Positions 16,512 to 24,806 of a DNA stretch of 64,000 nucleotides are shown here, piece after piece. Source of the stretch: Providencia hangzhouensis (GTDB taxonomy: Bacteria > Pseudomonadota > Gammaproteobacteria > Enterobacterales > Enterobacteriaceae); the NCBI RefSeq assembly GCF_029193595.2, contig NZ_CP135052.1, positions 2,790,001 through 2,854,000 of the forward strand, given 5' to 3'. Within the stretch, counting starts at the first letter, position 1; each line of letters opens with the position of its first letter. The notes under the pieces are model-generated. The model had not been told where the DNA came from. It did no database searches and saw nothing but the letters and a program-made list of their open reading frames with translations. The position numbers were made by a program, and so were the translations under genes.

Positions 16512-17472
16512 ATTGGGACATCTTCAAAATCGTCCGCACATTACTCGCACTCGTTGCAATAATATCAATCGCCCCCGTACGCAGCGCCCCCATGATAGCC
16601 ATGGCCTTGGAGGATTCGGAAGCAATCGCTATTACGCAAGGAATTTTCTTGAGTTCTTCTATGCTTAGGCCAATTACTCGGTCATTCATCACCGTATCAA
16701 CATGTTGCCCTTGCGCATTAAAAAAATCATAACCCGCGATATCGCCAATCACCCCTTGATTCAAACTCGCATCAACAATTTCACGCGGTGTAAACCAGCC
16801 TAGTTTGACCATATAGCTATCTTCATTCATATCGCCAATACCAATTAAGGCAATATCCGCTTTACGGGCGCGATCTAAGGTTTCCTTAATGGTCCCATTT
16901 TTCATAAAAGATTGCTTTAATTCGTTATTTTCAACATAAGCAGGGGCGTATAGGGTTTCACTGGTTCCGCCAAATTTCTTCGCTAAGCGACGGCTGATAT
17001 GGTCCGCATTGATAGAGTCGCCAGGCCGGTGTGTTCCGCCGATTCCACAAATAAAACGGCAATCTTTTTCAGGAACGGCCCCGCCGCTATCGGCTACCAC
17101 CGCGACATTTCGCCCCTGACCGACGGTGACTATCATATTGTCACGTAATGTTGTCGATAAATAATTAGCGACGAGTGTACCAACTTGGTAGCGTTGTTCT
17201 TCTTCATCGGGATGATCGAGGGCAATCAACGCACGGGAAATCGGAAAACGAGAAAGTAGCTGTTGCTCTAGCTGAGTGCTAAAAATAGGATGATAGCGAA
17301 CATTGATCTCAACAATACCTTCTTCTTTTGCTCGCTTAAGTAAGCGCCCCACCTTAATTCGCGATATACCAAACTTATTGGCGATCTCTTCCTGAGTAAT
17401 TTCATCGCGATAATAAGCTATCGCAATTTCAGTCAGTAGCTCGATTTCGGAAGATGTTTGTGATCTATCCAT
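16510..17472 (-). CDS. SorC-family regulator, EryD-like
   Basis: 320-residue transcription regulator. HTH near residues 25-50 (DEITQEEIANKFGISRIKVG), then a SorC sugar-binding domain (VTVGQGRNVAVVADSGG near 115, FICGIGGTHRPGDS near 138, LIGIGDMNEDSYM near 210). From memory this is the EryD branch, the erythritol-responsive regulator of Brucella and relatives. It is the last gene of the tetritol operon, 159 bases after dhaL, with a 12-bp hairpin in the gap. AGAGGAAA ribosome site. Its TAG stop lies inside the end of repeat copy C. A ligand such as a tetrulose or its phosphate is inferred. Confidence 0.8.
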   Translation of the reverse strand: MDRSQTSSEIELLTEIAIAYYRDEITQEEIANKFGISRIKVGRLLKRAKEEGIVEINVRYHPIFSTQLEQQLLSRFPISRALIALDHPDEEEQRYQVGTLVANYLSTTLRDNMIVTVGQGRNVAVVADSGGAVPEKDCRFICGIGGTHRPGDSINADHISRRLAKKFGGTSETLYAPAYVENNELKQSFMKNGTIKETLDRARKADIALIGIGDMNEDSYMVKLGWFTPREIVDASLNQGVIGDIAGYDFFNAQGQHVDTVMNDRVIGLSIEELKKIPCVIAIASESSKAMAIMGALRTGAIDIIATSASNVRTILKMSQ

Positions 17473-17573
17473 AAGATAGTGGTTTCCTCTTTATTGGTGT
17501 TAATCGCAACAAGGATGATAAGGTTTTAGTATAGCGTTTCTAGTGGCAATTAATAAGTGAGTTATAAAAGAGA

Positions 17574-17610
17574 GTGGATATATAGCAATGGTTTTTGACT
17601 ATATATCCAC
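17574..17610. other. Perfect 12-bp inverted repeat between dhaL and the SorC regulator
   Basis: GTGGATATATAG and CTATATATCCAC with a 13-base loop. On the minus strand it is followed by TCTCTTTTAT, a weak U tract. It may partially terminate the tetritol mRNA before the regulator gene, or be an operator. Confidence 0.55.
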
Positions 17611-17631
17611 GAAAAGAGTTATATAAAACAA

Positions 17632-18285
17632 TTATGCATTGGTTAATGCGCTCTGTTTTTCAACACTTTGCGCTAATTGGCATAATAATAAACAACAAGA
17701 AGTCGCGCCTGCATCTAACACGCCCCTTGAACGCTCACCAAGGCGGCTTGCACGGCCAATTTTAGCCACTAAATCTACCGTGGAATCACGGCCTGCAACT
17801 GCAGCGGCCTGCATCGCATCAAGCGCTTGTTTAAAGTTTTTCCCTGCTTTTGTTGCCTCTTCAAAGGCATTAACCGCAGGGATCAATGTATCCATTAGGC
17901 ACTTGTCACCCACTGTTGCACTGCTGATGTCTTGCAGTTCAGATAGCCCATTTTTCAACATAGCAAGAAAATCTTGCTGCGATAACTCATTTTTCCCTGA
18001 AATGCTGTCTGACATTCCCATAAAGAAACTGCCATAAAGTGGCCCCATTGAACCGCCAATACCGTCCATCAAGGCATCAGAAATCTCTTCAAAGCCTTCA
18101 CTGAGTGATAATTCACGGTCTGCGATTGCTTTAGCGCATAGATTAAAACCTTTTGCCATATTGATGCCATGGTCTCCATCCCCTATTGCTCCATCAATTT
18201 CGCTGAGGTATTCACGGTTAGAAACAATAATGTTCACTAAATCAAGGGTAATTTCCTTGCCGTTGCCCGTTGAAATAACTTGCAT
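17632..18285 (-). CDS. dhaL: DhaL-type kinase subunit (ADP/ATP-binding), probable erythrulose kinase
   Basis: 217-residue DhaL domain, the nucleotide-binding half of dihydroxyacetone-type kinases. Mg-ADP ligands are in DGAIGDGDHGINM (31-43), then GGSMGPLYGSFFMG near 77-90, VGDKCLMDTLIPA near 124 and GRASRLGERSRGVLDAGATS near 180-198. Starts 10 bases after dhaK with AAGGAG. No DhaM phosphotransfer subunit is present, so this pair probably uses ATP directly, as in Citrobacter-type enzymes, or borrows a distant DhaM. The setting suggests a tetrulose (erythrulose) rather than dihydroxyacetone as substrate; that is inference. Confidence 0.85.
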   Translation of the reverse strand: MQVISTGNGKEITLDLVNIIVSNREYLSEIDGAIGDGDHGINMAKGFNLCAKAIADRELSLSEGFEEISDALMDGIGGSMGPLYGSFFMGMSDSISGKNELSQQDFLAMLKNGLSELQDISSATVGDKCLMDTLIPAVNAFEEATKAGKNFKQALDAMQAAAVAGRDSTVDLVAKIGRASRLGERSRGVLDAGATSCCLLLCQLAQSVEKQSALTNA

Positions 18286-18295
18286 AGTTGTCTCC

Positions 18296-19297
18296 TTATT
18301 TGACCTGTGTTAGACCCAATGAATATGCAGGGACATCCATCAATGCTTTCAATTCATCATCCACTTTCATTAATGTCAGCGTTACCCCCATCATTTCTAA
18401 TGACGTAAAATAGTTACCAACATAGTTACGAGCAATACGCACGCCTTTTTCGCTGAGTTGTTTTTCAACCTCTGCATAATAGATATACAATTCCATTACG
18501 GGTGTGGCACCTAATCCTGAAACCAATACGACGACTTCATCACCTTGTTTTGCCTGCATATCATCTAAGATTGGCGTTAACATAGTTTGTGCCATTTGCG
18601 CTGCAGACTGGATTGGCATGATTTCAATGCCTGGCTCACCATGGTGGCCAATACCGAGCTCCATCATCCCATCTTCAATATGAAAATTTGGATGACCCAC
18701 CGCTGGAATGGTACAAGACGTTAGCCCAACACCAATAGAATGGCAGTTATTAATCGCTTTTTGTGCCGCATTAATCACGCCGTCTAAATCATAGCCTTTA
18801 CTTGCTGCGGCAGAACCCACTTTCCACATGAGTATTTCACCCGCGACACCACGGCGCTTTTCTTTCTCGCTCGCAGGGGCTGAAGCGACGTCATCGGTAG
18901 CAACCACGGTTTTAACTTTCATACCCGCTTTTTCAGCTTTTTTCATCGCCATTTTGACGTTCATGTTATCGCCTGCATAATTACCATATAAACAAGCAAC
19001 GCCCGCCCCACTGTCTGCGGCTTTGAACGCATCTAAAAATGCCCCAGCGGTTGGCGAGGAGAAAATTTCACCAATTGCCACCGCATCTAACATGTTTTCG
19101 CCCACATAGCCTAAAAATGCAGGTTCATGGCCGGAGCCACCACCAGTAACAATGCCCACTTTCCCTTGTATTGGTGCTTTTGGGTATTTTAATACGCGCG
19201 CATTATCAGTCTGCGTAAAATATTCAGGGTGCGCTTTCAAATAGCCTTGAATGGCATCTTCAACAACAAGATCAGGTTCATTAATGATTCTGTTCAT
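18296..19297 (-). CDS. dhaK: DhaK-type kinase subunit (substrate-binding), probable erythrulose kinase
   Basis: 333-residue DhaK domain. The ketose-binding elements are visible: VTGGGSGHEPAFLGYVG (50-66), NYAGDNMNVKMA near 106, and GIGHHGEPGIE near 210, whose His forms the hemiaminal with the substrate. AGGGAATT ribosome site; 11 bases after the permease stop. Mycobacterial L- and D-erythrulose kinases belong to this fold, and here the pair stands between an erythritol/threitol-type dehydrogenase and an EryI-like isomerase. Glycerol/dihydroxyacetone use is the alternative, but no glycerol dehydrogenase is nearby. Confidence 0.87.
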   Translation of the reverse strand: MNRIINEPDLVVEDAIQGYLKAHPEYFTQTDNARVLKYPKAPIQGKVGIVTGGGSGHEPAFLGYVGENMLDAVAIGEIFSSPTAGAFLDAFKAADSGAGVACLYGNYAGDNMNVKMAMKKAEKAGMKVKTVVATDDVASAPASEKEKRRGVAGEILMWKVGSAAASKGYDLDGVINAAQKAINNCHSIGVGLTSCTIPAVGHPNFHIEDGMMELGIGHHGEPGIEIMPIQSAAQMAQTMLTPILDDMQAKQGDEVVVLVSGLGATPVMELYIYYAEVEKQLSEKGVRIARNYVGNYFTSLEMMGVTLTLMKVDDELKALMDVPAYSLGLTQVK

Positions 19298-19308
19298 AAT
19301 TCCCTCAT

Positions 19309-20580
19309 TTACTTATTTTCTGGTGTTAGCTGCATCTCTGCCGACTTTTCAAGTAATTCCGCCGGCACAGTAATAAATTTCATCAATATCGCACTAAATA
19401 AATAGAGCCCCGAGAAAATCCAAATCACGCCAAAAGCACCTACACTACTAATAAAGAGCCCAACTAATGCAGGACCGACAAAAGTGCTTAACCCTGCCCC
19501 TAAATTAAGGACTGACATTGCTGCACCTTTATTTTCAGGCGCTAAACTCGGCATGATGGCTGAAAGTGGTACGTATCCAGCGAGGCATGCACCAAATAAG
19601 CCAGCGGCTATCATCATCAGGGTATAATTGTGCCCAAAATAATAAGGCACGTAATAAAACATTAAGGTACAAACCATACAGCCGACACAACCAAACCAAA
19701 TCACAATATTGCGCCAACCGATACGGTCACTGACAACGCCAAAGATCAGATTAAAAGCGATGTTTACTGTCCAAAGTGCTGCGTAGATATGTAACCATTC
19801 TGTGCGGGAAAAACCAAAGTCGGCAAGAAACATTGGCATGAAGATCACAAAACCATACGCTGCAGAGGTATTAATAGTACGAACAATGCCACCTAAACCA
19901 ATTTTTGGGTTTTCAAACGCAATCGTGATCCCTTTAAACACATAGCTAAGTGAAACTTTTTCTTTCGGTGAGTCCGGTGTATCTCCCGCTTTGTTGCGGT
20001 TAAGCGCGATAGCAATAAATGCCCCGATAGTGACAAAAATTAGTCCACTCCATAACGTTGCCATTTCACCTAAAATTGGCAGCGCATAACTCGAATACAT
20101 CACCCCTAAAACACCGAGTCCGCCACTATAAACAAACCAGAAGATCCCGACAGCAGAGCCCAATTTTTTAATTGGCGCCTCATAGGCCACCCAAACTAAG
20201 AAGCCGTAGGCAAACATTGGATAACCAAAACCACGCAACGCATAGGTTGGGATCATGATAGACAGGCTGTTACTCGGTAAACCAACAGATAAGAAAATAA
20301 CCGAGCCAATCACAAACATCACAAAACCAAAAATCATCACACGACGAGCAGTATAAATTTCAGCCAACACACCGGATAACCACGCGGCGACAGCAGCAAA
20401 AAAACCATACACACTAAACAGTAATGAAGACTCTTCAATACTCATTCCACGGCTAATAATAAAAGGCGACAACCAGCCTTGTTCAAGCCCTTCCCCCATC
20501 ATAAAGATCAGGACGCCAAAATAGCCAAGTAGTAACTTTGGTGAAAACCCCGTTACTTTAGACAGTTTATTGATTATCAT
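19309..20580 (-). CDS. MFS polyol permease, probable erythritol/threitol transporter
   Basis: 423 residues, twelve predicted spans, paralogue of DalT at 10305: shared landmarks are FMMGEGLEQGWLSPFI, SVYGFFAAVAAWLSGVLAE, FYYVPYYFGHNYTLMM and NKGAAMSVLNLGAGLS. Family substrates are linear polyols moved with protons. GAGG ribosome site eight bases before the ATG. It follows the Zn dehydrogenase after 129 bases that contain a 12-bp hairpin, and precedes dhaK by 11. Specificity for C4 polyols is inferred from the operon. Confidence 0.82.
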   Translation of the reverse strand: MIINKLSKVTGFSPKLLLGYFGVLIFMMGEGLEQGWLSPFIISRGMSIEESSLLFSVYGFFAAVAAWLSGVLAEIYTARRVMIFGFVMFVIGSVIFLSVGLPSNSLSIMIPTYALRGFGYPMFAYGFLVWVAYEAPIKKLGSAVGIFWFVYSGGLGVLGVMYSSYALPILGEMATLWSGLIFVTIGAFIAIALNRNKAGDTPDSPKEKVSLSYVFKGITIAFENPKIGLGGIVRTINTSAAYGFVIFMPMFLADFGFSRTEWLHIYAALWTVNIAFNLIFGVVSDRIGWRNIVIWFGCVGCMVCTLMFYYVPYYFGHNYTLMMIAAGLFGACLAGYVPLSAIMPSLAPENKGAAMSVLNLGAGLSTFVGPALVGLFISSVGAFGVIWIFSGLYLFSAILMKFITVPAELLEKSAEMQLTPENK

Positions 20581-20612
20581 ATTGTTGACCTCAGTGCTTG
20601 TTCGCTGGGTTA

Positions 20613-20657
20613 GGACCTGAATAACAAGCCTTGGTAGGGTGACATTTATTCAGGTCC
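20613..20657. other. Perfect 12-bp intercistronic hairpin upstream of the tetritol permease
   Basis: GGACCTGAATAA and TTATTCAGGTCC with a 21-base loop. No U tract on the coding side. Located in the gap between the dehydrogenase and permease genes, matching in position the dalK-dalT hairpin. Confidence 0.65.
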
Positions 20658-20709
20658 AATTTTTATCGTTATATTTTTAATTTCGTATTTTTTTCAACCC
20701 ACTACAGCA

Positions 20710-21822
20710 CTACAGGTTTGGGTCGAGAACCACTTTAATGTGCGGGTCACCTTTCGCCATCATCGAAAAACCTTCCGCAAATTTATCTAAAGGTAAGATA
20801 TCCGTCACCACCCCTTTAGTTGGGAAATCACCATTACCAATGCCTTCAATCACTAACGGGTAGCAATATGGGCCAAGGTGAGAACCTAATAAATCCAGTT
20901 CTTTGCGGTCACTGATAATGCTCCAATCCACGGTCACAGGGTCTTTAAATACAGAAAACTCAACAAAGGTACCTAATTTACGGATCATCTTAAGGCCTTG
21001 CTCTACCGATTTAGGGGCCCCAGTCGCTTCAATGTAAATGTCACAGCCATAACCTTCAGTCATCTCTTTGACAATTTTGTCTACATCATCACGTTTAGGG
21101 TTTAATACGATATCAGCACCAAATTCTTTTGCTAATTCAAGACGTTTATCAAATAAATCTAGAACGACTAACTTACCTGCTCCGGATTTTTTAATTGCTC
21201 CAATCATGCCTAGGCCTAATGTTCCCGCCCCCGAAAGCACGACAACATCACCCAATTTGACATTGGCACGCTGCACCGCATGTAAAGAACAGGCGTAAGG
21301 TTCAATTAAAATAGCGTCTTCAATTGGCATCTCAACAGGTACATGGTAGTTAATGGCCTCTTTGGTGAACTTCATATATTGCGCCATACCGCCGTTCACG
21401 TTGTTTTGGAAACCATACAAGTCATGCTTCTCACACATCCAGTATTCACCGCGTTTACAGAAACGGCATTCCCAGCAAGGTACGATTTGCTCAGAAATAA
21501 CACGGTCACCTAATGCAAAACCTTCAACTTTTGAACCAAAGCCTACGACATGGCCAATAAATTCATGCCCTGGGATCATCGGTGCCTTGATATAAGCGGG
21601 CTGCTCTGCATCCCCCCAAAAGCTTGGCGCACCTTCAAAAGCCTTCACATCTCCCGCGCAGATACCACAAGCTTCTACGCGAACCAAAATTTCTTCTTCA
21701 CTAATTTTAGGGACATCGACAGTTTCTAAACGGTAGTCTTTTGGTGCATAAGCAACCACGGCTTTCATTTTTTCTGGAATGCTTTCGCTCATCGTTGCTT
21801 TTGAATCACAGTGTTCACACAT
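20710..21822 (-). CDS. Zinc-dependent erythritol/L-threitol-type dehydrogenase
   Basis: 370-residue medium-chain zinc alcohol dehydrogenase. Catalytic zinc ligands: CGICAGDV (Cys near 60) and GHEFIGHVVG (His-Glu near 85). Structural zinc: CWECRFCKRGEYWMC. NAD-binding GAGTLGLGMIGAIKK near 205. The extended N-terminus CEHCDSKATM is cysteine-bearing. A longer in-frame start exists, but ATG 21822 has GAGG at eight bases. I recall this branch being annotated as erythritol/L-threitol dehydrogenase; the reaction would give erythrulose. Heads the operon dehydrogenase-permease-dhaK-dhaL-regulator. L-sorbose-type or threonine dehydrogenase-like activity is possible, though the neighbours favour a C4 polyol. 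Confidence 0.78.
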   Translation of the reverse strand: MCEHCDSKATMSESIPEKMKAVVAYAPKDYRLETVDVPKISEEEILVRVEACGICAGDVKAFEGAPSFWGDAEQPAYIKAPMIPGHEFIGHVVGFGSKVEGFALGDRVISEQIVPCWECRFCKRGEYWMCEKHDLYGFQNNVNGGMAQYMKFTKEAINYHVPVEMPIEDAILIEPYACSLHAVQRANVKLGDVVVLSGAGTLGLGMIGAIKKSGAGKLVVLDLFDKRLELAKEFGADIVLNPKRDDVDKIVKEMTEGYGCDIYIEATGAPKSVEQGLKMIRKLGTFVEFSVFKDPVTVDWSIISDRKELDLLGSHLGPYCYPLVIEGIGNGDFPTKGVVTDILPLDKFAEGFSMMAKGDPHIKVVLDPNL

Positions 21823-22045
21823 AGTTCTATCCTCGGCGGTTTGTAAAATGAACATAAGTTCAATGAAGATACAAATTAACCATACCTTCTTTTCTTCATC
21901 CTTGCCCATAGTCAGATTGTCAAAGTGTGATTCAGTGCAAAAATTCTTATAAAATCGCCTTAAAACGCCTATTTTTTACATTTTTGGCAAAAAAAATTAA
22001 ATTTGAAGCTGTAGATCACAGAATTCATCATCACAAAAATAAAAA

Positions 22046-22127
22046 CATATGTTCACCTATTGATTATTTGTTCATAAGATCCTATTTTCTAAATAGTACA
22101 TTTGATTGATTAATGAACTTTTGTTCA
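22046..22127. promoter_or_regulatory. Cluster of TGTTCA half-sites in the tetritol divergent promoter
   Basis: TGTTCA occurs at 22050 and 22069, and the inverted pair TGAAC-TTTT-GTTCA at 22114-22127, all between the divergent dehydrogenase operon and rpiB-tkt. The first sits in CATATGTTCA, which recurs at 25773 upstream of the SDR gene. Candidate operators for the EryD-like regulator. Confidence 0.45.
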
Positions 22128-22145
22128 ACAATAAGGATCTCTATC

Positions 22146-22598
22146 ATGCTATCTATTGCTATTGGTGCAGATGATGCTGCATTTGAAATGAAAGATTTGA
22201 TTAAGGCTCACTTAGCAGAATTAAACATTGAAGTGACTGATTACTGCTTAAATACTGGGGTTGCAGATGAAATGTATCCTGATGTTGCCCACGCTGTTGC
22301 AACTGCAATCGTACAAGGTAAGCACCAGCGCGGTATTTTAATTTGTGGTACCGGAATTGGTATGTCCATTGTTGCCAATAAAGTCACAGGCATTCGAGCA
22401 GCACTGTGCCATGACACATACTCCGCTGAACGAGCACAAAAAAGTAATGATGCACAAATTATTACCTTTGGTGCCCGTGTGATTGGCCCTGAACTGGCTA
22501 AAACCATTGTCGACACATGGCTGGCTTCCCATTATGAAGGGGGACGGTCAGCGCCGAAAGTGGCTCGAATCAGTGAGTATGAAAATGGGGAACGTTAG
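22146..22598 (+). CDS. RpiB/EryI-type isomerase, probable D-erythrulose-4-phosphate isomerase
   Basis: 150-residue RpiB-family sugar-phosphate isomerase. Active-site Cys is C67 in GILICGTGIGMSI; next comes ALCHDTYSAERAQKSNDAQI, ending with ITFGARVIG. The His-Asp-Thr-Tyr-Ser-Ala-Glu-Arg segment recalls Brucella EryI rather than E. coli RpiB. The usual N-terminal DHAG is DDAA here. The likely reaction is D-erythrulose 4-P to D-erythrose 4-P. The ATG at 22146 has AAGGA before it; upstream starts lack one. First gene of an rpiB-tkt unit divergent from the dehydrogenase operon. Ribose-5-phosphate isomerase activity cannot be excluded. Confidence 0.8.
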   Translation: MLSIAIGADDAAFEMKDLIKAHLAELNIEVTDYCLNTGVADEMYPDVAHAVATAIVQGKHQRGILICGTGIGMSIVANKVTGIRAALCHDTYSAERAQKSNDAQIITFGARVIGPELAKTIVDTWLASHYEGGRSAPKVARISEYENGER

Positions 22599-22634
22599 TT
22601 TTACTTTAGGCGCTTTTACTTTGGGAGCTTTGTA

Positions 22635-24644
22635 ATGTCCACTCAACCACAAAATAAATTAGCCAATGCCATTCGATTTCTTTCAATAGATGCCGTACAA
22701 CAAGCCAACTCAGGCCACCCCGGCGCACCAATGGGAATGGCTGATATTGCCGAAGTCCTATGGCGAGATTACTTACAGCACAACCCTGCTGACCCGAATT
22801 GGCCTAATCGTGACCGTTTCGTCTTGTCAAACGGCCATGCATCAATGCTGCTCTATAGCTTACTTCATTTAACGGGCTATGATTTATCTATCGACGATTT
22901 AAAACAGTTCCGTCAGCTCCATTCCAAAACACCGGGTCATCCTGAATTAGGCTATACCCCCGGTGTTGAAACCACTACAGGTCCTTTAGGCCAAGGCATT
23001 GCCAACGCGGTTGGTATGGCAATAGCAGAAAAAACGTTGGCTGCTACGTTTAATCGCTCTGGTTTCCCCGTTGTCGACCACTATACCTACACATTTTTAG
23101 GTGATGGCTGCTTAATGGAGGGGATCTCCCATGAGGTGTGTTCATTAGCAGGAACGCTAAAACTCAATAAACTCATTGCCTTTTATGATGATAACCGTAT
23201 TTCTATTGATGGTAATACTCAAGGTTGGTTTACTGATAATACCGCAAAGCGTTTTGAAGCTTATGGCTGGCATGTTATTCGCCAAGTCGATGGACATTCT
23301 CGGCCTGCAATCAAAGCGGCCATCGAACAAGCTCGCCAACAAACCTCGAAACCAACCCTCATTATTTGCAGAACCACTATTGGTTATGGGTCTCCCAATA
23401 AAGCCGGGACAGCCGATTCTCATGGTGCTCCATTAGGGCAAGACGAAATAGCGCTGACTCGTCAACAACTCGGCTGGGAATACCCTCCTTTTGTTATTCC
23501 TGATGAAATATACCAGCCTTGGAATGCCCTAGAACATGGTGCTGAACAGCAATTACGTTGGGAGCAAGCATTACGAGAATATGCCAAACAATACCCAGAA
23601 CTTGCCGAGCAGCTAACGCAGCGATTATCCAATCAACTTCCTGAAAAATTTACAGATATCATTGATAACTTCATTCAACAATTAAATGAAAACCCTGCAA
23701 CGATAGCTACACGTAAAGCGTCACAAAATACACTCAATATTATTGGCCCTGTTTTATCTGAATTAATCGGTGGTTCCGCAGACTTAGCCCCAAGCAACCT
23801 CACCTATTGGTCTGGGTCACTGCCAATTAATGAACAGCCTTCAGGCAACTATATTCACTATGGCGTCAGAGAGTTTGGTATGACCGCCATTGCTAATGGA
23901 ATTGCATTACACGGCGGTTTTCGCCCTTACACAGCAACTTTTTTGATGTTCTCTGAATATGCGCAAAATGCCGTGAGAATGGCCGCATTAATGAAATTGC
24001 CCCAAATACTCATTTATACTCACGATTCCATTGGATTAGGTGAAGATGGCCCAACGCACCAACCTGTTGAGCAACTTGTTTCACTACGTGCAACACCTAG
24101 TTTGTCAGTATGGCGCCCTTGTTGCCAAGTAGAAACAGCGGTGGCTTGGCAACAAGCTATCTTAGCGAAACATACGCCAACCGCCTTAATATTATCGCGG
24201 CAAAACCTAATACAATATTCGCGAACAACTGAACAACTCGCCAATATTGCACATGGTGGATATATTTTGCGCAGTAATAGTGAAAACCCTGAATTACTAT
24301 TAATTGCCACAGGCTCTGAAGTCACATTAGCGGTTGAAGCTTGGAAACAACTGACTGAACAAGGGTTTAATGTGAATGTTATTTCGATGCCTTCAACAGA
24401 TACCTTTGACCAACAACCCTTAGAGTACCAACAGCGCGTTTTACCCAATCACGTTCGGCACCGTATTGCTATCGAAGCCAGTATAAGTGATTACTGGCGT
24501 AAATATGTAGGAATTGATGGATTGGTCATGGGAATGAATAGCTTTGGGGAGTCGGCTCCTGCAAACCAATTATTTGAATATTTTGGTTTCACCGTAGAAA
24601 AGCTTATTACTATGTCGCTTTCATTATTAAAACCTAATGATTAA
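22635..24644 (+). CDS. tkt: Transketolase (accessory)
   Basis: 669-residue full-length transketolase. Thiamine diphosphate site: GDGCLMEG near 157-164 followed by the conserved Asn in IAFYDDN; substrate His residues in [11 protein letters not shown] (28) and SNGHAS (about 69); GVREFGM carries the catalytic Glu; [17 protein letters not shown] the phosphate-binding His. Starts 36 bases after rpiB with GGGAG. Placed in the tetritol locus, it would use the D-erythrose 4-P made by the pathway. It is probably a second copy beside the housekeeping tktA elsewhere; this is not checkable here. A strong terminator follows. Confidence 0.95.
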   Translation: MSTQPQNKLANAIRFLSIDAVQQANSGHPGAPMGMADIAEVLWRDYLQHNPADPNWPNRDRFVLSNGHASMLLYSLLHLTGYDLSIDDLKQFRQLHSKTPGHPELGYTPGVETTTGPLGQGIANAVGMAIAEKTLAATFNRSGFPVVDHYTYTFLGDGCLMEGISHEVCSLAGTLKLNKLIAFYDDNRISIDGNTQGWFTDNTAKRFEAYGWHVIRQVDGHSRPAIKAAIEQARQQTSKPTLIICRTTIGYGSPNKAGTADSHGAPLGQDEIALTRQQLGWEYPPFVIPDEIYQPWNALEHGAEQQLRWEQALREYAKQYPELAEQLTQRLSNQLPEKFTDIIDNFIQQLNENPATIATRKASQNTLNIIGPVLSELIGGSADLAPSNLTYWSGSLPINEQPSGNYIHYGVREFGMTAIANGIALHGGFRPYTATFLMFSEYAQNAVRMAALMKLPQILIYTHDSIGLGEDGPTHQPVEQLVSLRATPSLSVWRPCCQVETAVAWQQAILAKHTPTALILSRQNLIQYSRTTEQLANIAHGGYILRSNSENPELLLIATGSEVTLAVEAWKQLTEQGFNVNVISMPSTDTFDQQPLEYQQRVLPNHVRHRIAIEASISDYWRKYVGIDGLVMGMNSFGESAPANQLFEYFGFTVEKLITMSLSLLKPND

Positions 24645-24696
24645 TTGATATAGCAATAATTAATATCTGTTATCCTACTTTGTAATTTTCTATTAC

Positions 24697-24733
24697 AAGC
24701 CAAATAATACTTATGTTATTTGGCTTATTTTTT
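24697..24733 (+). terminator. Terminator of the rpiB-tkt unit
   Basis: AAGCCAAATAA and TTATTTGGCTT, 11-bp perfect stem, then ATTTTTTATTT. Confidence 0.9.
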
Positions 24734-24757
24734 ATTTAAATAAAATCATCAATAATA

Positions 24758-24791
24758 AATAAAGCGAGTCGCTACTCACACTCACTTTATT
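24758..24791 (-). terminator. Probable terminator of the SDR gene
   Basis: On the minus strand AATAAAG-T-GAGT pairs with ACTC-G-CTTTATT, with a mismatch in the stem, followed by TTATTATT. It begins 16 bases after the SDR stop. Confidence 0.5.
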
Positions 24792-24806
24792 CATTATTAA
24801 ATATCA

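Noticed and set aside
22011..22036. CRP sites in the tetritol promoter
   Set aside because: TCACA occurs twice, but the partner half-site at six-base spacing is poor in both cases.
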